This document shows, piece by piece, positions 1-9,127 of a stretch of DNA of 64,000 nucleotides. Source of the DNA: Pontibacter arcticus (GTDB lineage Bacteria > Bacteroidota > Bacteroidia > Cytophagales > Hymenobacteraceae). The DNA lies in the NCBI RefSeq assembly GCF_003284895.1, contig NZ_QMDV01000004.1:126501-190500 (forward strand). The letters run 5' to 3'. Position numbers and translations under genes: made by a program. The first letter of the stretch is position 1. Every line of letters begins with the position of its first letter. The notes beneath the pieces were generated by a model. The model had not been told where the DNA came from, did not search any database, and saw nothing but the letters and a program-made list of their open reading frames with translations.

Positions 1-593
1 TTATTAAAGCACAAGGTAAGTGTACAACAGACCATATTTCGATGGCTGGTCCTTGGTTGAAATACCGTGGCCACCTGGATAACATCTCCAACAACATGCT
101 GATCGGTGCGATCAACGCGTTTAACGGCGAGCCTAACAACGTATACAACGACATGACCCGTGGCTATGATACGGTACCGGCAACTGCGCGTACGTACAAA
201 GCAGCAGGTATCGGTACGGTTGTAGTGGGTGATGAAAACTACGGGGAAGGTTCTTCGCGTGAGCACGCTGCCATGGAGCCGCGCCACTTAGGCGTTCGTG
301 CTGTACTGGTAAAATCTTTTGCCCGTATCCACGAAACCAACCTGAAAAAGCAGGGTATGCTGGGCTTAACTTTCGATAACAAAGCAGATTACGACCTGAT
401 CGAAGAGAACGATACCATCGATATCCTCGGTCTGGAAAGCTTTGCACCGGGTGTTCCGTTAAAAGTGGCACTTCACCACAAAGATGGCAGCACGGATATT
501 ATCAAAGTAAACCATACGTACAACGAAGGCCAGATTGCCTGGTTCAAAGCCGGATCTGCACTCAACCTGATCCGTATGCAGGAATCGAAATAG
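1..593 (+). CDS. acn: aconitate hydratase, C-terminal part (5' end outside window)
   Basis: This is the C-terminal swivel domain of aconitase, the TCA-cycle enzyme that interconverts citrate and isocitrate. The open frame is already running at base 3, so the gene starts left of the window; the ATG at 42 is an internal Met. The visible part has the family block GKCTTDHIS followed by [16 protein letters not shown], and the substrate-binding region [17 protein letters not shown]. The 4Fe-4S cysteines would lie in the missing part. The sequence resembles the mitochondrial-type aconitases usual in Bacteroidota. The TAG stop at 591-593 is followed closely by a strong terminator. Confidence 0.95.
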   Translation, partial: IKAQGKCTTDHISMAGPWLKYRGHLDNISNNMLIGAINAFNGEPNNVYNDMTRGYDTVPATARTYKAAGIGTVVVGDENYGEGSSREHAAMEPRHLGVRAVLVKSFARIHETNLKKQGMLGLTFDNKADYDLIEENDTIDILGLESFAPGVPLKVALHHKDGSTDIIKVNHTYNEGQIAWFKAGSALNLIRMQESK

Positions 594-613
594 TAACAAT
601 TAGTACATAAAAA

Positions 614-652
614 AGAGAGCCTCTGCTTATAGCGGAGGCTCTCTTTTTTTTT
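614..652 (+). terminator. rho-independent terminator after aconitase
   Basis: A 13-bp stem (614-626 with 632-644, one mismatch) and a 5-nt loop are followed by a run of nine T. It lies 20 bp after the aconitase stop codon. The run of A on its left side could also let it work for the convergent protease gene. Confidence 0.9.
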
Positions 653-693
653 CTATACTTTGGGAAAGTATAAGTTAAGTAAACAGTATGGCT

Positions 694-3600
694 TTAGTTT
701 GTAACCAGAATTCGCTTGGTGATGCTGGTGTTGCTGTAATCGAACCGGACAAAGTATAAGCCAGCCTGCAGGTTACTGACATTAATAGTTACCTGCTGGG
801 CCTTTAGGGAAGTAACAGGCGGTTGCACGGCACGGCCGGTTGCATCCCAGATACTGATCTTAGGTAGTTTGGTCGCGTCGCCGTCTGTGAGTAAATTAAC
901 TGTAACAACAGCGTTTGACGGATTCGGGTAGAGCACCAGCATTTCCGCAATGGCAGCAGGAGAGGTGGCCTGTACTTCTACCTGTTTGGTGACGCTAACT
1001 GTATTGCAGTTTAAATTATCTGTTGCGGTAAGTGTAACCGAGTAGGTGCCCGGAGCTGCAAAAGTATGGACGGTACTTGGACTTGTATGCGTATCAGGCG
1101 TTCCGAAATTCCAAAGTAAGGTGGCGGCATTTATACTTTGGCTAACGAACGTAACAGGCATACCCGGATAGATCTTAGCAACATCAAACGTAAAATCTAT
1201 TTCCGGCTTAGGTACAAGTTTAACCACAGCAGGCGACAAGGCACTTTCTACCAGCGAATCAGCATTTGAGGCGTAAATGGTAGTGCTTTTGGTGATATTC
1301 GTTAATGCAAACGAAGCACCGGTTCCGATCAGGTTCTTCTTTTCTGAATCAGCGTAAAAGTTAAAGGTAGTACCTCCTTCCGGAGCCCAAACCAGGCTGT
1401 TGCCGGCGCACATCGTTTCGGTAAGTGCAAGAGGTGCCGGGCCTGGTAACAGCGGCAATACCGTTACTTTTTTAGTGGCTGTTACAGTTGTACAGTTTTG
1501 CTCGTCGGTGGCTGTTAAGCTGATCTCATAAGTACCTGCCTTCGTGAACGTATAATTTATACTTTCGCTGTTGCTGGTTTGGGCTTCGGGTAAGTACCAG
1601 GTTAAGTTATGGGCATGCTGGGTTTGGCTGGTAAACGTAACCGGAATGCCGGCATGAACCTTTGCCCCGGTTTGATTAATCTCTGCTTCCGGGGTTTGTG
1701 CTAACGCGAAGGTACCGGCTGCAACTGCACTTTCAAATACAGAATCGATGTTGGCGGCGTAGATAACAGTGTTTTCCGTTAAGTTTTTTAAAGTATAAGA
1801 AGCTCCGGATGCGAGTAAGTTGCTCTTTTCGGCATCCGTGTAAAAATTATACTTGCTGCCACCTTCCGGTTTCCAGGTATAGGTACTGCCTTTACAAAGT
1901 GTCTCTTGTATGGCAAGCGGAGCAGGGCCGGTTTTCAGAAGTTTATACTTTTGCTGGGCGGCTGTAGCGTGTTGTTTCAGGGCAGCCAGGTCATCGCCTG
2001 CCAGTAACGCAAACGCAACAATGGCGGTTTGGCCGGGCGCTATACTTTGAACCTGGCTGCTAACCACATGCGATACGTTATTTCCTTTGCCTGAACCGGC
2101 TTTTTGCCGTGCTACACCGCTGGTTAATGCTTTATACTTTTCCTGCGTTGTAAAGCCGTCTTCCACCGAGAAAGAACTTTTATCGCCGCCGTAATTATCG
2201 ATGGCGTGGTAGCCGGCAGTGCCATTTGTGAGGAGTTTTATACCTGTAAACGGCAATGGCTGGCGCAGGCTGTACACGTACCCCATACGCAGGTCGTTGT
2301 CCCAGTCGGCAGCGTTATACAGAAAGCCATCCGAAGAGTTACTGATATCCCAGTCGGCAAAAATACCGGCGTAAGCGTTTTCTATGGTAGCGTTTGTGGT
2401 GTTTTTCAGGTGATATTCCAGGATCACGTAATCCTGATCGGATTGGTCGGCCCAGGCGTAGGTAATGTGTTTTATCTGCAGGCCTGTGTTGGCTTCATCC
2501 TGCATAACAGCACGGCCTTCCTGGGTTGCCAGCGGCGTCTGGTGGTGCAGCCGTGCGTTGCTGACAGGCGTAAAATCACCATCACTTTCATAGTACTCGT
2601 TCCGGATATTGTCTGCCACTTTTGTAGGTGCTGTCGCTACCATCAGGCCTCCTTCAAATAAAAGCGAGTTGCCTTCATAGCGTATTCCCAAACCTTTATC
2701 CAGGTTTAGACCATCGTATCCCAGGTTACCCATGCTGTTTATGGTTACCAGCAGGTTATTGGCATCCAGGGTTACAAAGCTTGGGTTTAAGATCAGGGTG
2801 ATATACTGAAAATCAGTGTAAGCACCATCCGTATAATCTAACCGAACAATAACTTTCGTATTTAGGGGCGTACTTTCGGAGATACGGACTTTAAATGTTT
2901 TATCTGGAGTGGTTGTAAACGAACGCATTGTAGCTATACTTCCGGCTGTTACGGTTGCCTGCTCCACTGCCAGAAATTCGGACTGGCTTGTAAGCCGGAT
3001 TTGGAGGTTGGAAAGGGGAGAAAGGAAGTTGGTAATATCTGCTGTAAGCGGCACAATGGCTCCGGCACGCGGCGTGGCTTTACTCTCAAAATAAAGCGCC
3101 GTTGCCCTGGCAGATTTGAGGTCGGTAGCTAACAACGCTTTTTTTAGGTTGAGGCGGCCTCTGCCCAATTTACCTGCAAAATTGGGAGCTGCGTTTTTAG
3201 CATAAATATCATCGGCACTCATACGTATGCGTTCTACTACCTGGCGGGAGTTTAGCGCCGGAAACTGTGTCCGGATAAGTGCTGCGGCGCCTGCCACCAC
3301 CGGAGCAGCAAACGAAGTTCCCCAAAACCTGCTGAAGCCCTCTTCTGTATTGCCATTAACCGAATACATATTTACGCCGGGTGCACTTATATCCACACCA
3401 TAATTGTAAGTATAATTGTTGCGGTCATTAATATCAGTACCGGCTACAGACAGCACATTATCATAAGTGGCAGGGTAATAGTCTACCTCTGTGCCTGTGT
3501 TCCCGGCGGAAGCCACGATCACTACATTTTTATCCAGCGCGACATAATTGATAATATCCTGCTCGAACTGTGAGTAACCCAAACCGCCCCACGATAAATT

Positions 3601-4476
3601 AATTACTTTACAACCTTTTTCGGCAGCGTATACCATAGCTTCGTAGCCGCCGAAACTACCGTTGGCCGTAGAAGGGAAAACCTTTAAAGGCAGAAACTTT
3701 GTGTTGAAACCAACGGCAGCCATTCCAAAACCATTGTCCGAAGAAGCAGATGTGATACCAGCAACTGCTGTGCCGTGGGTTTTCCAGGAAGTATCGTCGA
3801 ATACGTTGTTATCGTTATCAGAAAAGTCCCAGCCTTTGTAGTTGTCAATCAAACCGTCGTTATCGTTATCGATGCCATCGATCGGGTCGCTGGTGTTAAG
3901 GGCTACTTTACTTTCCAGTTCTTTATGACTTAGTCTGAAACCTGTGTCCAGTATCCCGATCACCACTTCTTCGCTGCCTTTTGTAATTGCCCACCCTCGG
4001 TACGCGTTAATCAGCTTTAAATAATATTGCGCTGTAACAAGAGAGTCTGAGCTCGGATCGTTGGGCTGGTGCATGGGCTCGCGCACGTAAACAGGCTCTA
4101 CATAATCAACCATTCCGGTACTTAACAAGGCGCGTTTTACCTGTTCGAAATTCTGGTCCTGGCCATAGGTTAATTTGTAAAGCAGCGACAGATCGACCTG
4201 GTTTTTTTGTTTACGCAGCGTTCTTGCACCGGCAGCCTGGTTCGGGAAAACCTGTTGTACTTTTCTGGCTTTTATCTTTTCGAAAGACTCCTGCAGGCGG
4301 CTGCCGCCCATAGCCCTGACCGAAGCGGCCTCGCTATACCCTGGCTTCAGTTTATAAACAACGGTGTAGGGTTGTGTAGGGGCACCAGGCTGTTGGGCAA
4401 AGCCGGGTAAAGTATAAAGTATAAATGCCAGTACGCAGCCTAAGCCACGAAACAGCGCAAAACGGCTGGTAAACAT
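694..4476 (-). CDS. secreted subtilisin-like serine protease (S8) with PKD domains and T9SS sorting domain
   Basis: A 1260-residue exported protease. Residues 1-27 form a signal peptide ending GFAQ. An inhibitor-like propeptide region follows (about 35-130). The S8 catalytic domain shows the complete triad: Asp177 (GILDTGF), His234 (HGTAVAG) and Ser388 (GTSFAAP), with the oxyanion Asn326 (ASAGN). Two PKD-like domains lie at about 930-1000 and 1090-1170; each is preceded by a related repeat with the ETLCKG or ETMCAG motif. The last 85 residues are a type A T9SS C-terminal domain, beginning LVLYPNPSN and ending in a Lys/Arg-containing strand. The protein is therefore expected to cross the outer membrane by T9SS and act outside the cell or on its surface. 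It is a single gene, convergent with the aconitase. Confidence 0.95.
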   Translation of the reverse strand: MFTSRFALFRGLGCVLAFILYTLPGFAQQPGAPTQPYTVVYKLKPGYSEAASVRAMGGSRLQESFEKIKARKVQQVFPNQAAGARTLRKQKNQVDLSLLYKLTYGQDQNFEQVKRALLSTGMVDYVEPVYVREPMHQPNDPSSDSLVTAQYYLKLINAYRGWAITKGSEEVVIGILDTGFRLSHKELESKVALNTSDPIDGIDNDNDGLIDNYKGWDFSDNDNNVFDDTSWKTHGTAVAGITSASSDNGFGMAAVGFNTKFLPLKVFPSTANGSFGGYEAMVYAAEKGCKVINLSWGGLGYSQFEQDIINYVALDKNVVIVASAGNTGTEVDYYPATYDNVLSVAGTDINDRNNYTYNYGVDISAPGVNMYSVNGNTEEGFSRFWGTSFAAPVVAGAAALIRTQFPALNSRQVVERIRMSADDIYAKNAAPNFAGKLGRGRLNLKKALLATDLKSARATALYFESKATPRAGAIVPLTADITNFLSPLSNLQIRLTSQSEFLAVEQATVTAGSIATMRSFTTTPDKTFKVRISESTPLNTKVIVRLDYTDGAYTDFQYITLILNPSFVTLDANNLLVTINSMGNLGYDGLNLDKGLGIRYEGNSLLFEGGLMVATAPTKVADNIRNEYYESDGDFTPVSNARLHHQTPLATQEGRAVMQDEANTGLQIKHITYAWADQSDQDYVILEYHLKNTTNATIENAYAGIFADWDISNSSDGFLYNAADWDNDLRMGYVYSLRQPLPFTGIKLLTNGTAGYHAIDNYGGDKSSFSVEDGFTTQEKYKALTSGVARQKAGSGKGNNVSHVVSSQVQSIAPGQTAIVAFALLAGDDLAALKQHATAAQQKYKLLKTGPAPLAIQETLCKGSTYTWKPEGGSKYNFYTDAEKSNLLASGASYTLKNLTENTVIYAANIDSVFESAVAAGTFALAQTPEAEINQTGAKVHAGIPVTFTSQTQHAHNLTWYLPEAQTSNSESINYTFTKAGTYEISLTATDEQNCTTVTATKKVTVLPLLPGPAPLALTETMCAGNSLVWAPEGGTTFNFYADSEKKNLIGTGASFALTNITKSTTIYASNADSLVESALSPAVVKLVPKPEIDFTFDVAKIYPGMPVTFVSQSINAATLLWNFGTPDTHTSPSTVHTFAAPGTYSVTLTATDNLNCNTVSVTKQVEVQATSPAAIAEMLVLYPNPSNAVVTVNLLTDGDATKLPKISIWDATGRAVQPPVTSLKAQQVTINVSNLQAGLYFVRFDYSNTSITKRILVTN

Positions 4477-4660
4477 TTTGTCAAATTGCTTGTAGTAAAT
4501 TAATTATAAATAGCGAACGAAACCAGGATGAGCCGGAAGCGGTTCCGTCTAACGTAAAGTTAGTTACATAAATTCAAGAGGTGTCTATACCTTGCCAAAA
4601 ATTATGTAAATTCACACAATTAAGATAAACCATATCCTCATACATATAGAAAGCTTGACT

Positions 4661-6334
4661 ATGGAATTGAATTTAAGCGAGAAACATACTTCTATTTTAG
4701 AAGCAGCCGTAGCGGCCATCGACGCCCGTACGTTCTTTGCACAATACCCTGAAAACCCGTTACCGGAAGTATATGGCGAAAACGCCGACAAAGAAGGCCG
4801 CGAAAAGTATAAAACACACCTGAACAAGCAGTTTACAGAATTACTGCAGCAAGACCCGGAAGCATGGGTAGGGCAGGAGGATTCGCCTTACGAGCAGCAG
4901 CCGTTAGGTATAAAATATCCATACTTTGCAACAGAAACCTTGGTGAGCCGGGCCGAAGAAGCGTTCCATCAGTGGCGTAAAGTAAAACCTGCCGACCGTG
5001 CAGCTTTGCTGATCGAATCGTTGGAGCAGATAAAGCACCGTTTCTTTGAGATCGCGTACGCGACCATGCACACCACAGGCCAGGCCTATATGATGTCTTT
5101 CCAGGCATCGGGGCCGCATGCCGCTGACCGTGCGCTGGAAGCAATTGCATCCGGTTACCAGGAGCAGACCCGCTATCCGGAAGCGATTACCTGGGAGAAG
5201 CCGATGGGCAAGTACAACCTGAAGCTGGATAAAACCTGGAAAGCCGTACCAAAAGGCGTTGCACTGGTAATTGGTTGTGCCACTTTCCCGACCTGGAACA
5301 CAGTGCCGGGTATGTATGCCAGCCTGATCACGGGTAACCCGGTTATCATTAAACCACACCCGAAAGCGGTATTACCAATTGCAATAGTGGTAGCCGAAGT
5401 ACAGAAAGTGTTACAGGCAAACGGATTAAATCCAAACATTTGCCAGCTGGCTGTAGATGCAGACGACCACCTAATCACAAAAGAACTGGCTGAGAACCCG
5501 AAAGTAAAACTGATCGATTACACAGGCGGAACAGAGTTTGGTAACTACGTAGAGAGCCTGAAAGGCAAAACCGTATTTACTGAAAAAACGGGTGTGAACT
5601 CTATCATACTTGACTCGGTGGAGGACCTGGATAAAGTAGCGCAGAACCTGGCATTTTCGGTAAACTTATACTCTGGCCAGATGTGTACCGCACCGCAGAA
5701 CTTCTTTATCCCGGCTTCGGGTGTTAAAGTAGCCGGCGAAACAGTGCCTTACGAAGAGGTAGTGAAAAAAATTGCAGATGCGGTTACGGCACTTGCCAAT
5801 AACCCGAAAGCTGGCCCGCATATTTTAGGTGCCATCCAGAATCCGGCTACCATTGAGCGTGTAAAAGAGTCTGCTTCCATCAAAGGGACTACATTGCTGA
5901 ATAGTGGCGATTTCAGTAACCCGGTATTTGCGAACGCCCGTACTTGCACACCGGTAATTTACGAGGTGGATGCTTCTGAAAAAGAAAGCTACAGCCGCGA
6001 GTTGTTTGGCCCGATCATGCTGATGATCAAAACGCAAGATACCGATCAGTCGATTGCGCTGGCACAAGAGATGGCCCTGAACTATGGCGCTATTTCCTGC
6101 GGCGCTTATACGACAGATCCGGAAACGAAAGAAAAAATAATGGATGAGATGAGCCTGGCTGCTACGCCGGTAAGCTTTAACCTGACCGGTGGCATCTATG
6201 TAAACCAGAATGCGAGTTTCTCTGATTTCCACGTAACGGGTGGTAACCCGGCAGGTAACGCTTCGTTCACAAACCCTGAGTTTGTAATTAAGCGCTTTAC
6301 ATGGGTTGGTTTCAGAGAGCCGGCTATGGCGTAG
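4661..6334 (+). CDS. paaN: PaaN-type aldehyde dehydrogenase
   Basis: A 557-residue aldehyde dehydrogenase superfamily member that resembles the PaaN_2 family of phenylacetate degradation, where the enzyme oxidises the semialdehyde after ring opening. Visible features are the cofactor-binding stretch IGCATFPTWNTVPGMYASL, the KPHPKAVLP segment, the nucleophile motif SGQMCTAPQNFF and a long N-terminal extension typical of PaaN. I chose the ATG at 4661; a TTG two codons upstream is in frame but less likely. No other paa genes lie nearby, so the substrate in this organism is uncertain. It is monocistronic and ends at a strong bidirectional terminator. Confidence 0.85.
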   Translation: MELNLSEKHTSILEAAVAAIDARTFFAQYPENPLPEVYGENADKEGREKYKTHLNKQFTELLQQDPEAWVGQEDSPYEQQPLGIKYPYFATETLVSRAEEAFHQWRKVKPADRAALLIESLEQIKHRFFEIAYATMHTTGQAYMMSFQASGPHAADRALEAIASGYQEQTRYPEAITWEKPMGKYNLKLDKTWKAVPKGVALVIGCATFPTWNTVPGMYASLITGNPVIIKPHPKAVLPIAIVVAEVQKVLQANGLNPNICQLAVDADDHLITKELAENPKVKLIDYTGGTEFGNYVESLKGKTVFTEKTGVNSIILDSVEDLDKVAQNLAFSVNLYSGQMCTAPQNFFIPASGVKVAGETVPYEEVVKKIADAVTALANNPKAGPHILGAIQNPATIERVKESASIKGTTLLNSGDFSNPVFANARTCTPVIYEVDASEKESYSRELFGPIMLMIKTQDTDQSIALAQEMALNYGAISCGAYTTDPETKEKIMDEMSLAATPVSFNLTGGIYVNQNASFSDFHVTGGNPAGNASFTNPEFVIKRFTWVGFREPAMA

Positions 6335-6355
6335 TTCAAAGTATAAACAAAAGTA

Positions 6356-6394
6356 AAAAGCCCGGACTATATCATTTAGTCCGGGCTTTTTTTA
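6356..6394. terminator. bidirectional terminator between paaN and a small coiled-coil gene
   Basis: An inverted repeat AAAAAGCCCGGACTA / TAGTCCGGGCTTTTT with an 8-nt loop. It has a T run on the right for paaN and an A run on the left for the convergent small gene, whose stop codon overlaps its right edge. Confidence 0.9.
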
Positions 6395-6688
6395 TTTAAA
6401 AATGTTGTTCACATCATCCAGCAGGCTATTTATACTTGTCCGGATGTCCTGCCATTTGCTTTGGTTTTCTTCTGAACTGTTTAGTTTATCAGTTAGCAGC
6501 GAGCGTTTTTTCTCGAGGGCTGCAATGTGTTCGTGGTATGTATGGTTCGAGTCGGCGGTGGTGGCGTTAACCTTTGCTTTCAGCGTTTTGATCTTTGCAT
6601 CCAGCTCTTCCAGACTTTTTCTTATCTCTTCAGGAGAAAGATTGTTTGGGGCACGCATGTTATCGGGGTTCATTTTATAAGTATCCAT
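6392..6688 (-). CDS. hypothetical small coiled-coil protein
   Basis: A 98-residue, charged, cytosolic protein with no cysteine, no signal peptide and no membrane segment. Residues 18-75 look like two heptad-rich helices (EEIRKSLEELDAKIKTLKAK and IAALEKKRSLLTDKL), suggesting a helical hairpin or coiled coil. I do not recognise a family. The first ATG is at 6688; a second in-frame Met at codon 6 is an alternative start. It has its own long upstream region, shares a terminator with paaN, and appears to be an independent transcript. Confidence 0.7.
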   Translation of the reverse strand: MDTYKMNPDNMRAPNNLSPEEIRKSLEELDAKIKTLKAKVNATTADSNHTYHEHIAALEKKRSLLTDKLNSSEENQSKWQDIRTSINSLLDDVNNIFK

Positions 6689-7308
6689 ATAGGTAGTTGT
6701 GGTTTCAGGTGTTTGATGGAGTTATTTACTTATATAAGCCTAAAAAGGATATAGCTAACATACGATACGAAAGCATATGGAGCAAGATTCATACTTTTAA
6801 AAACAGAATAGCTTTTTACTTGTAGTCTGAAACTGAAGGTGATCAGCGAAGGCATTTATACTTTGAAATACTTCAGCGCTCCTGTTTTTAATGATTAAAG
6901 CCGCCGTTTTTGTAACCACCGATAACTATATGTTGGCGCTCGCAGGTGTAAGAAAGCGGCAAGTGCAGCTTAACCTGTTTTATAGAAAGGTGCGGAACAG
7001 GTTAGTTAACTTAAAACAACACAGACAAGCGGATGCAGCTAAAGTATAACTAGTTGTATGTGTAAGGAGAAGGACAATTTTTGGGAGCGAAAAAGCCTTA
7101 AAATTATACTTGCCGGAGCGTTCTGAGAATAGTTTTTTTCTTTTGCTAAGGGTTTATTGGTATAGCAGCGTGGGTAAACTACTAAAGTTAGTTATTGTTT
7201 TAAAAGACACTTTGAAATGGGGAATCTTAATTTGATATTTGTTGTCGTAAATGCAACTCTTTTAGTAGTTACTACAGTTTGTAATTATCCAGAATTTATA
7301 TCAAAGCA
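6689..7308. other. 620-bp region without a recognisable gene
   Basis: It separates two divergent genes, so it must hold promoters for both, but no clear TAnnTTTG box could be placed. It carries several AAGTATA/TATACTT motifs and a 9-bp inverted repeat TAACCTGTT / AACAGGTTA at 6971-7004 with a 16-nt loop. No coding frame of convincing quality and no tRNA-like fold was found. Confidence 0.5.
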
Positions 7309-7719
7309 ATGCTCGAACTAATACTATTAGTTGATGATGATGATACAACTAATTTCCTGAACAAGCGCCTGCTCGAAGACATGCAGGTGGCTAAGGAAAT
7401 TATGGTATGTACCAATGGCAGGGATGCAATAGAATATTTAAGTGATGCCTGTATAGAAGCTTCGGGTAAAAAATGCCCGGACCTGATATTTCTGGATATT
7501 AAGATGCCTGTAATGGATGGCTTTTCTTTCCTGGATGAATATCAGAACCGCCAGTTAGATGCACAGGACCACGTCATTATTATGATGCTAACCTCTTCGG
7601 CCAGCTTTTACGACCTGGAACGCCTGAAGAACTATAGCCGTGTTAAAAAGCATTATTCCAAAACGCTTACCAAGCACGATGTGCAGGAGTTGCTGCAGGA
7701 ATTTTTCAACAGAAATTAA
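7309..7719 (+). CDS. single-domain response regulator (CheY-like receiver)
   Basis: A 136-residue receiver domain with no output domain. The acidic pocket is at Asp9-Asp11, the phosphoacceptor is Asp63 (FLDIKMPVMDG), the switch Thr95 is in MMLTSS, and the conserved Lys is probably Lys117. It is convergent with the stressosome operon, whose last gene is a histidine kinase, and shares its terminator. An inference from position is that this receiver accepts phosphate from that kinase. Receivers of this class in Bacteroidota often work as diffusible phosphoproteins. Confidence 0.93.
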   Translation: MLELILLVDDDDTTNFLNKRLLEDMQVAKEIMVCTNGRDAIEYLSDACIEASGKKCPDLIFLDIKMPVMDGFSFLDEYQNRQLDAQDHVIIMMLTSSASFYDLERLKNYSRVKKHYSKTLTKHDVQELLQEFFNRN

Positions 7720-7721
7720 CT

Positions 7722-7774
7722 ATTCATACATCAAAAAGCCTGCTTTACCAAAGCAGGCTTTTTGATGTATGAAT
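7722..7774. terminator. very long bidirectional terminator (25-bp perfect stem)
   Basis: Bases 7722-7746 and 7750-7774 are perfect inverted copies around a 3-nt loop (ACC). The core AAAAAGCCTGCTTT / AAAGCAGGCTTTTT supplies T runs in both directions. It lies between the stop codons of the receiver gene and the convergent kinase gene. Confidence 0.9.
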
Positions 7775-7778
7775 GTAT

Positions 7779-9122
7779 TTATTCTTTGATTACTTCGCTG
7801 GCTGGCCAGGTAAAACTAAACCTGGTACCACGCCCTTCAGACTCCAGCCATACTTTGCCACCCTTGCCTGTTATAATCCGCTTAACGATAGATAAGCCTA
7901 GCCCGGTACTGTTTCCGGCACTATCCATATTTACTGTTTGGTAAACATTAAAAATATGCTGATGGGAACGGGCAGGTATACCAGGGCCATTATCCTGCAA
8001 TGCAAAATAAAGCCAATCTCCTTGTTGGGTAAAACTAAGTTCTATAGTGGCATCCTGCTTCAGGTCGTGGTATTTAATGGCGTTGCCTATCAGGTTACTG
8101 AATACCTGGTGCAGAAGTATACTTTCCGTTCTGAGCTTTAAAGGCGTTTCCGGTAAGATGATGGTAATGTAATCCGGCAGGTTCAGCAGTTCGGTAACAC
8201 CCTTTACCAACTCGTGCAGATCGGTTTCTACTTTAGTTATGTTCTTCCGGCCGGCCAGCGAGTAAGCCAGTATGCTCATAATAAACTGGTCCATGCGGGC
8301 TGTCTGCTGTTGCAGCATCGGAAGCAGGGTTTTGGCCTCAGTTAACTTGTTAGTGCTCAAACAGTCTTTTAGCGCTTCTGAAAGGCCATTTATATTCTGT
8401 AAGGGCGCACGCAGATCATGGGATACGGTATGGGCAAAGGTATCGAGGTCTTCGTTTATACTTTGCAGCTGGGTATTCTGGCTTTCACGCTCCTGCAGCA
8501 GCACCTGGATATCGTTGTTGGTTTGTTGTAGTTGCTTGTTTAGCCTGCTGATTTCCTGTAAGCGCTGCTCGGCTACTTCGTTGCGTTCGCGGAGTTGTTC
8601 CAGCACTTCCAGCAACTGCATGTTCTGGCGTTTAATTTCTGCATAAGGCGATACCCCATCCTGATCAAACTCCATTACCCAGTTTTCAGCAATGGCTTTT
8701 GTTACAGTAGGCGCGTTGTGTGCCAGGCGCTGGCGCAACGTAACTTTAGTACCTTTCTCCGATTCACTCTGGATATTAAAATAATCTACCAGCTTGCGGG
8801 AGTTGAGCAGGCCTGCTCCTTTGATATGGGATGATCCTATATTGCGGTTCATCAGGAAATCTACGTTGCCTATGCCCCGGCCCCGGTCACTCACGATGGC
8901 TTCCAAGTAATTTATACTTTGTACTTCCGTTAGACTATACTGTATAGTACCACTGCCTACATGCTCCACCACATTGCGGCAAATCTCTGATACAGCTGTA
9001 GCAAACTTGGTCTGGTTGCCGATGGTAATGCCTAATCTTTCGGATAATTGTTTCGCCCGCTTGTAGGCAAGCACTACATCCAGTTCATTGTTGATATTGA
9101 TTTTTAAGATGACTTTTGGCAT
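7779..9122 (-). CDS. histidine kinase with an extra N-terminal RsbT/RsbW-type ATPase domain
   Basis: A 447-residue soluble kinase. Residues 1-135 form a GHKL ATPase of the anti-sigma type (N-box SEICRNVVEH, G1 SDRGRGI, G2 KGAGLLNSRK). Residues 162-228 are a coiled coil. A HisKA domain carries the phospho-accepting His235 (SHDLRAPL). A second GHKL domain at about 330-442 has N-box NLIGNAIKYHD, G1 DNGPGIP and G2 STGLGLSIVKR. No membrane segment is present. It starts 5 bp after the stop of the ATPase-phosphatase gene, so it is the last gene of the stressosome operon. It probably links stressosome signalling to phosphotransfer; the convergent receiver is the obvious candidate partner. Confidence 0.9.
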   Translation of the reverse strand: MPKVILKININNELDVVLAYKRAKQLSERLGITIGNQTKFATAVSEICRNVVEHVGSGTIQYSLTEVQSINYLEAIVSDRGRGIGNVDFLMNRNIGSSHIKGAGLLNSRKLVDYFNIQSESEKGTKVTLRQRLAHNAPTVTKAIAENWVMEFDQDGVSPYAEIKRQNMQLLEVLEQLRERNEVAEQRLQEISRLNKQLQQTNNDIQVLLQERESQNTQLQSINEDLDTFAHTVSHDLRAPLQNINGLSEALKDCLSTNKLTEAKTLLPMLQQQTARMDQFIMSILAYSLAGRKNITKVETDLHELVKGVTELLNLPDYITIILPETPLKLRTESILLHQVFSNLIGNAIKYHDLKQDATIELSFTQQGDWLYFALQDNGPGIPARSHQHIFNVYQTVNMDSAGNSTGLGLSIVKRIITGKGGKVWLESEGRGTRFSFTWPASEVIKE

Positions 9123-9127
9123 ACATC

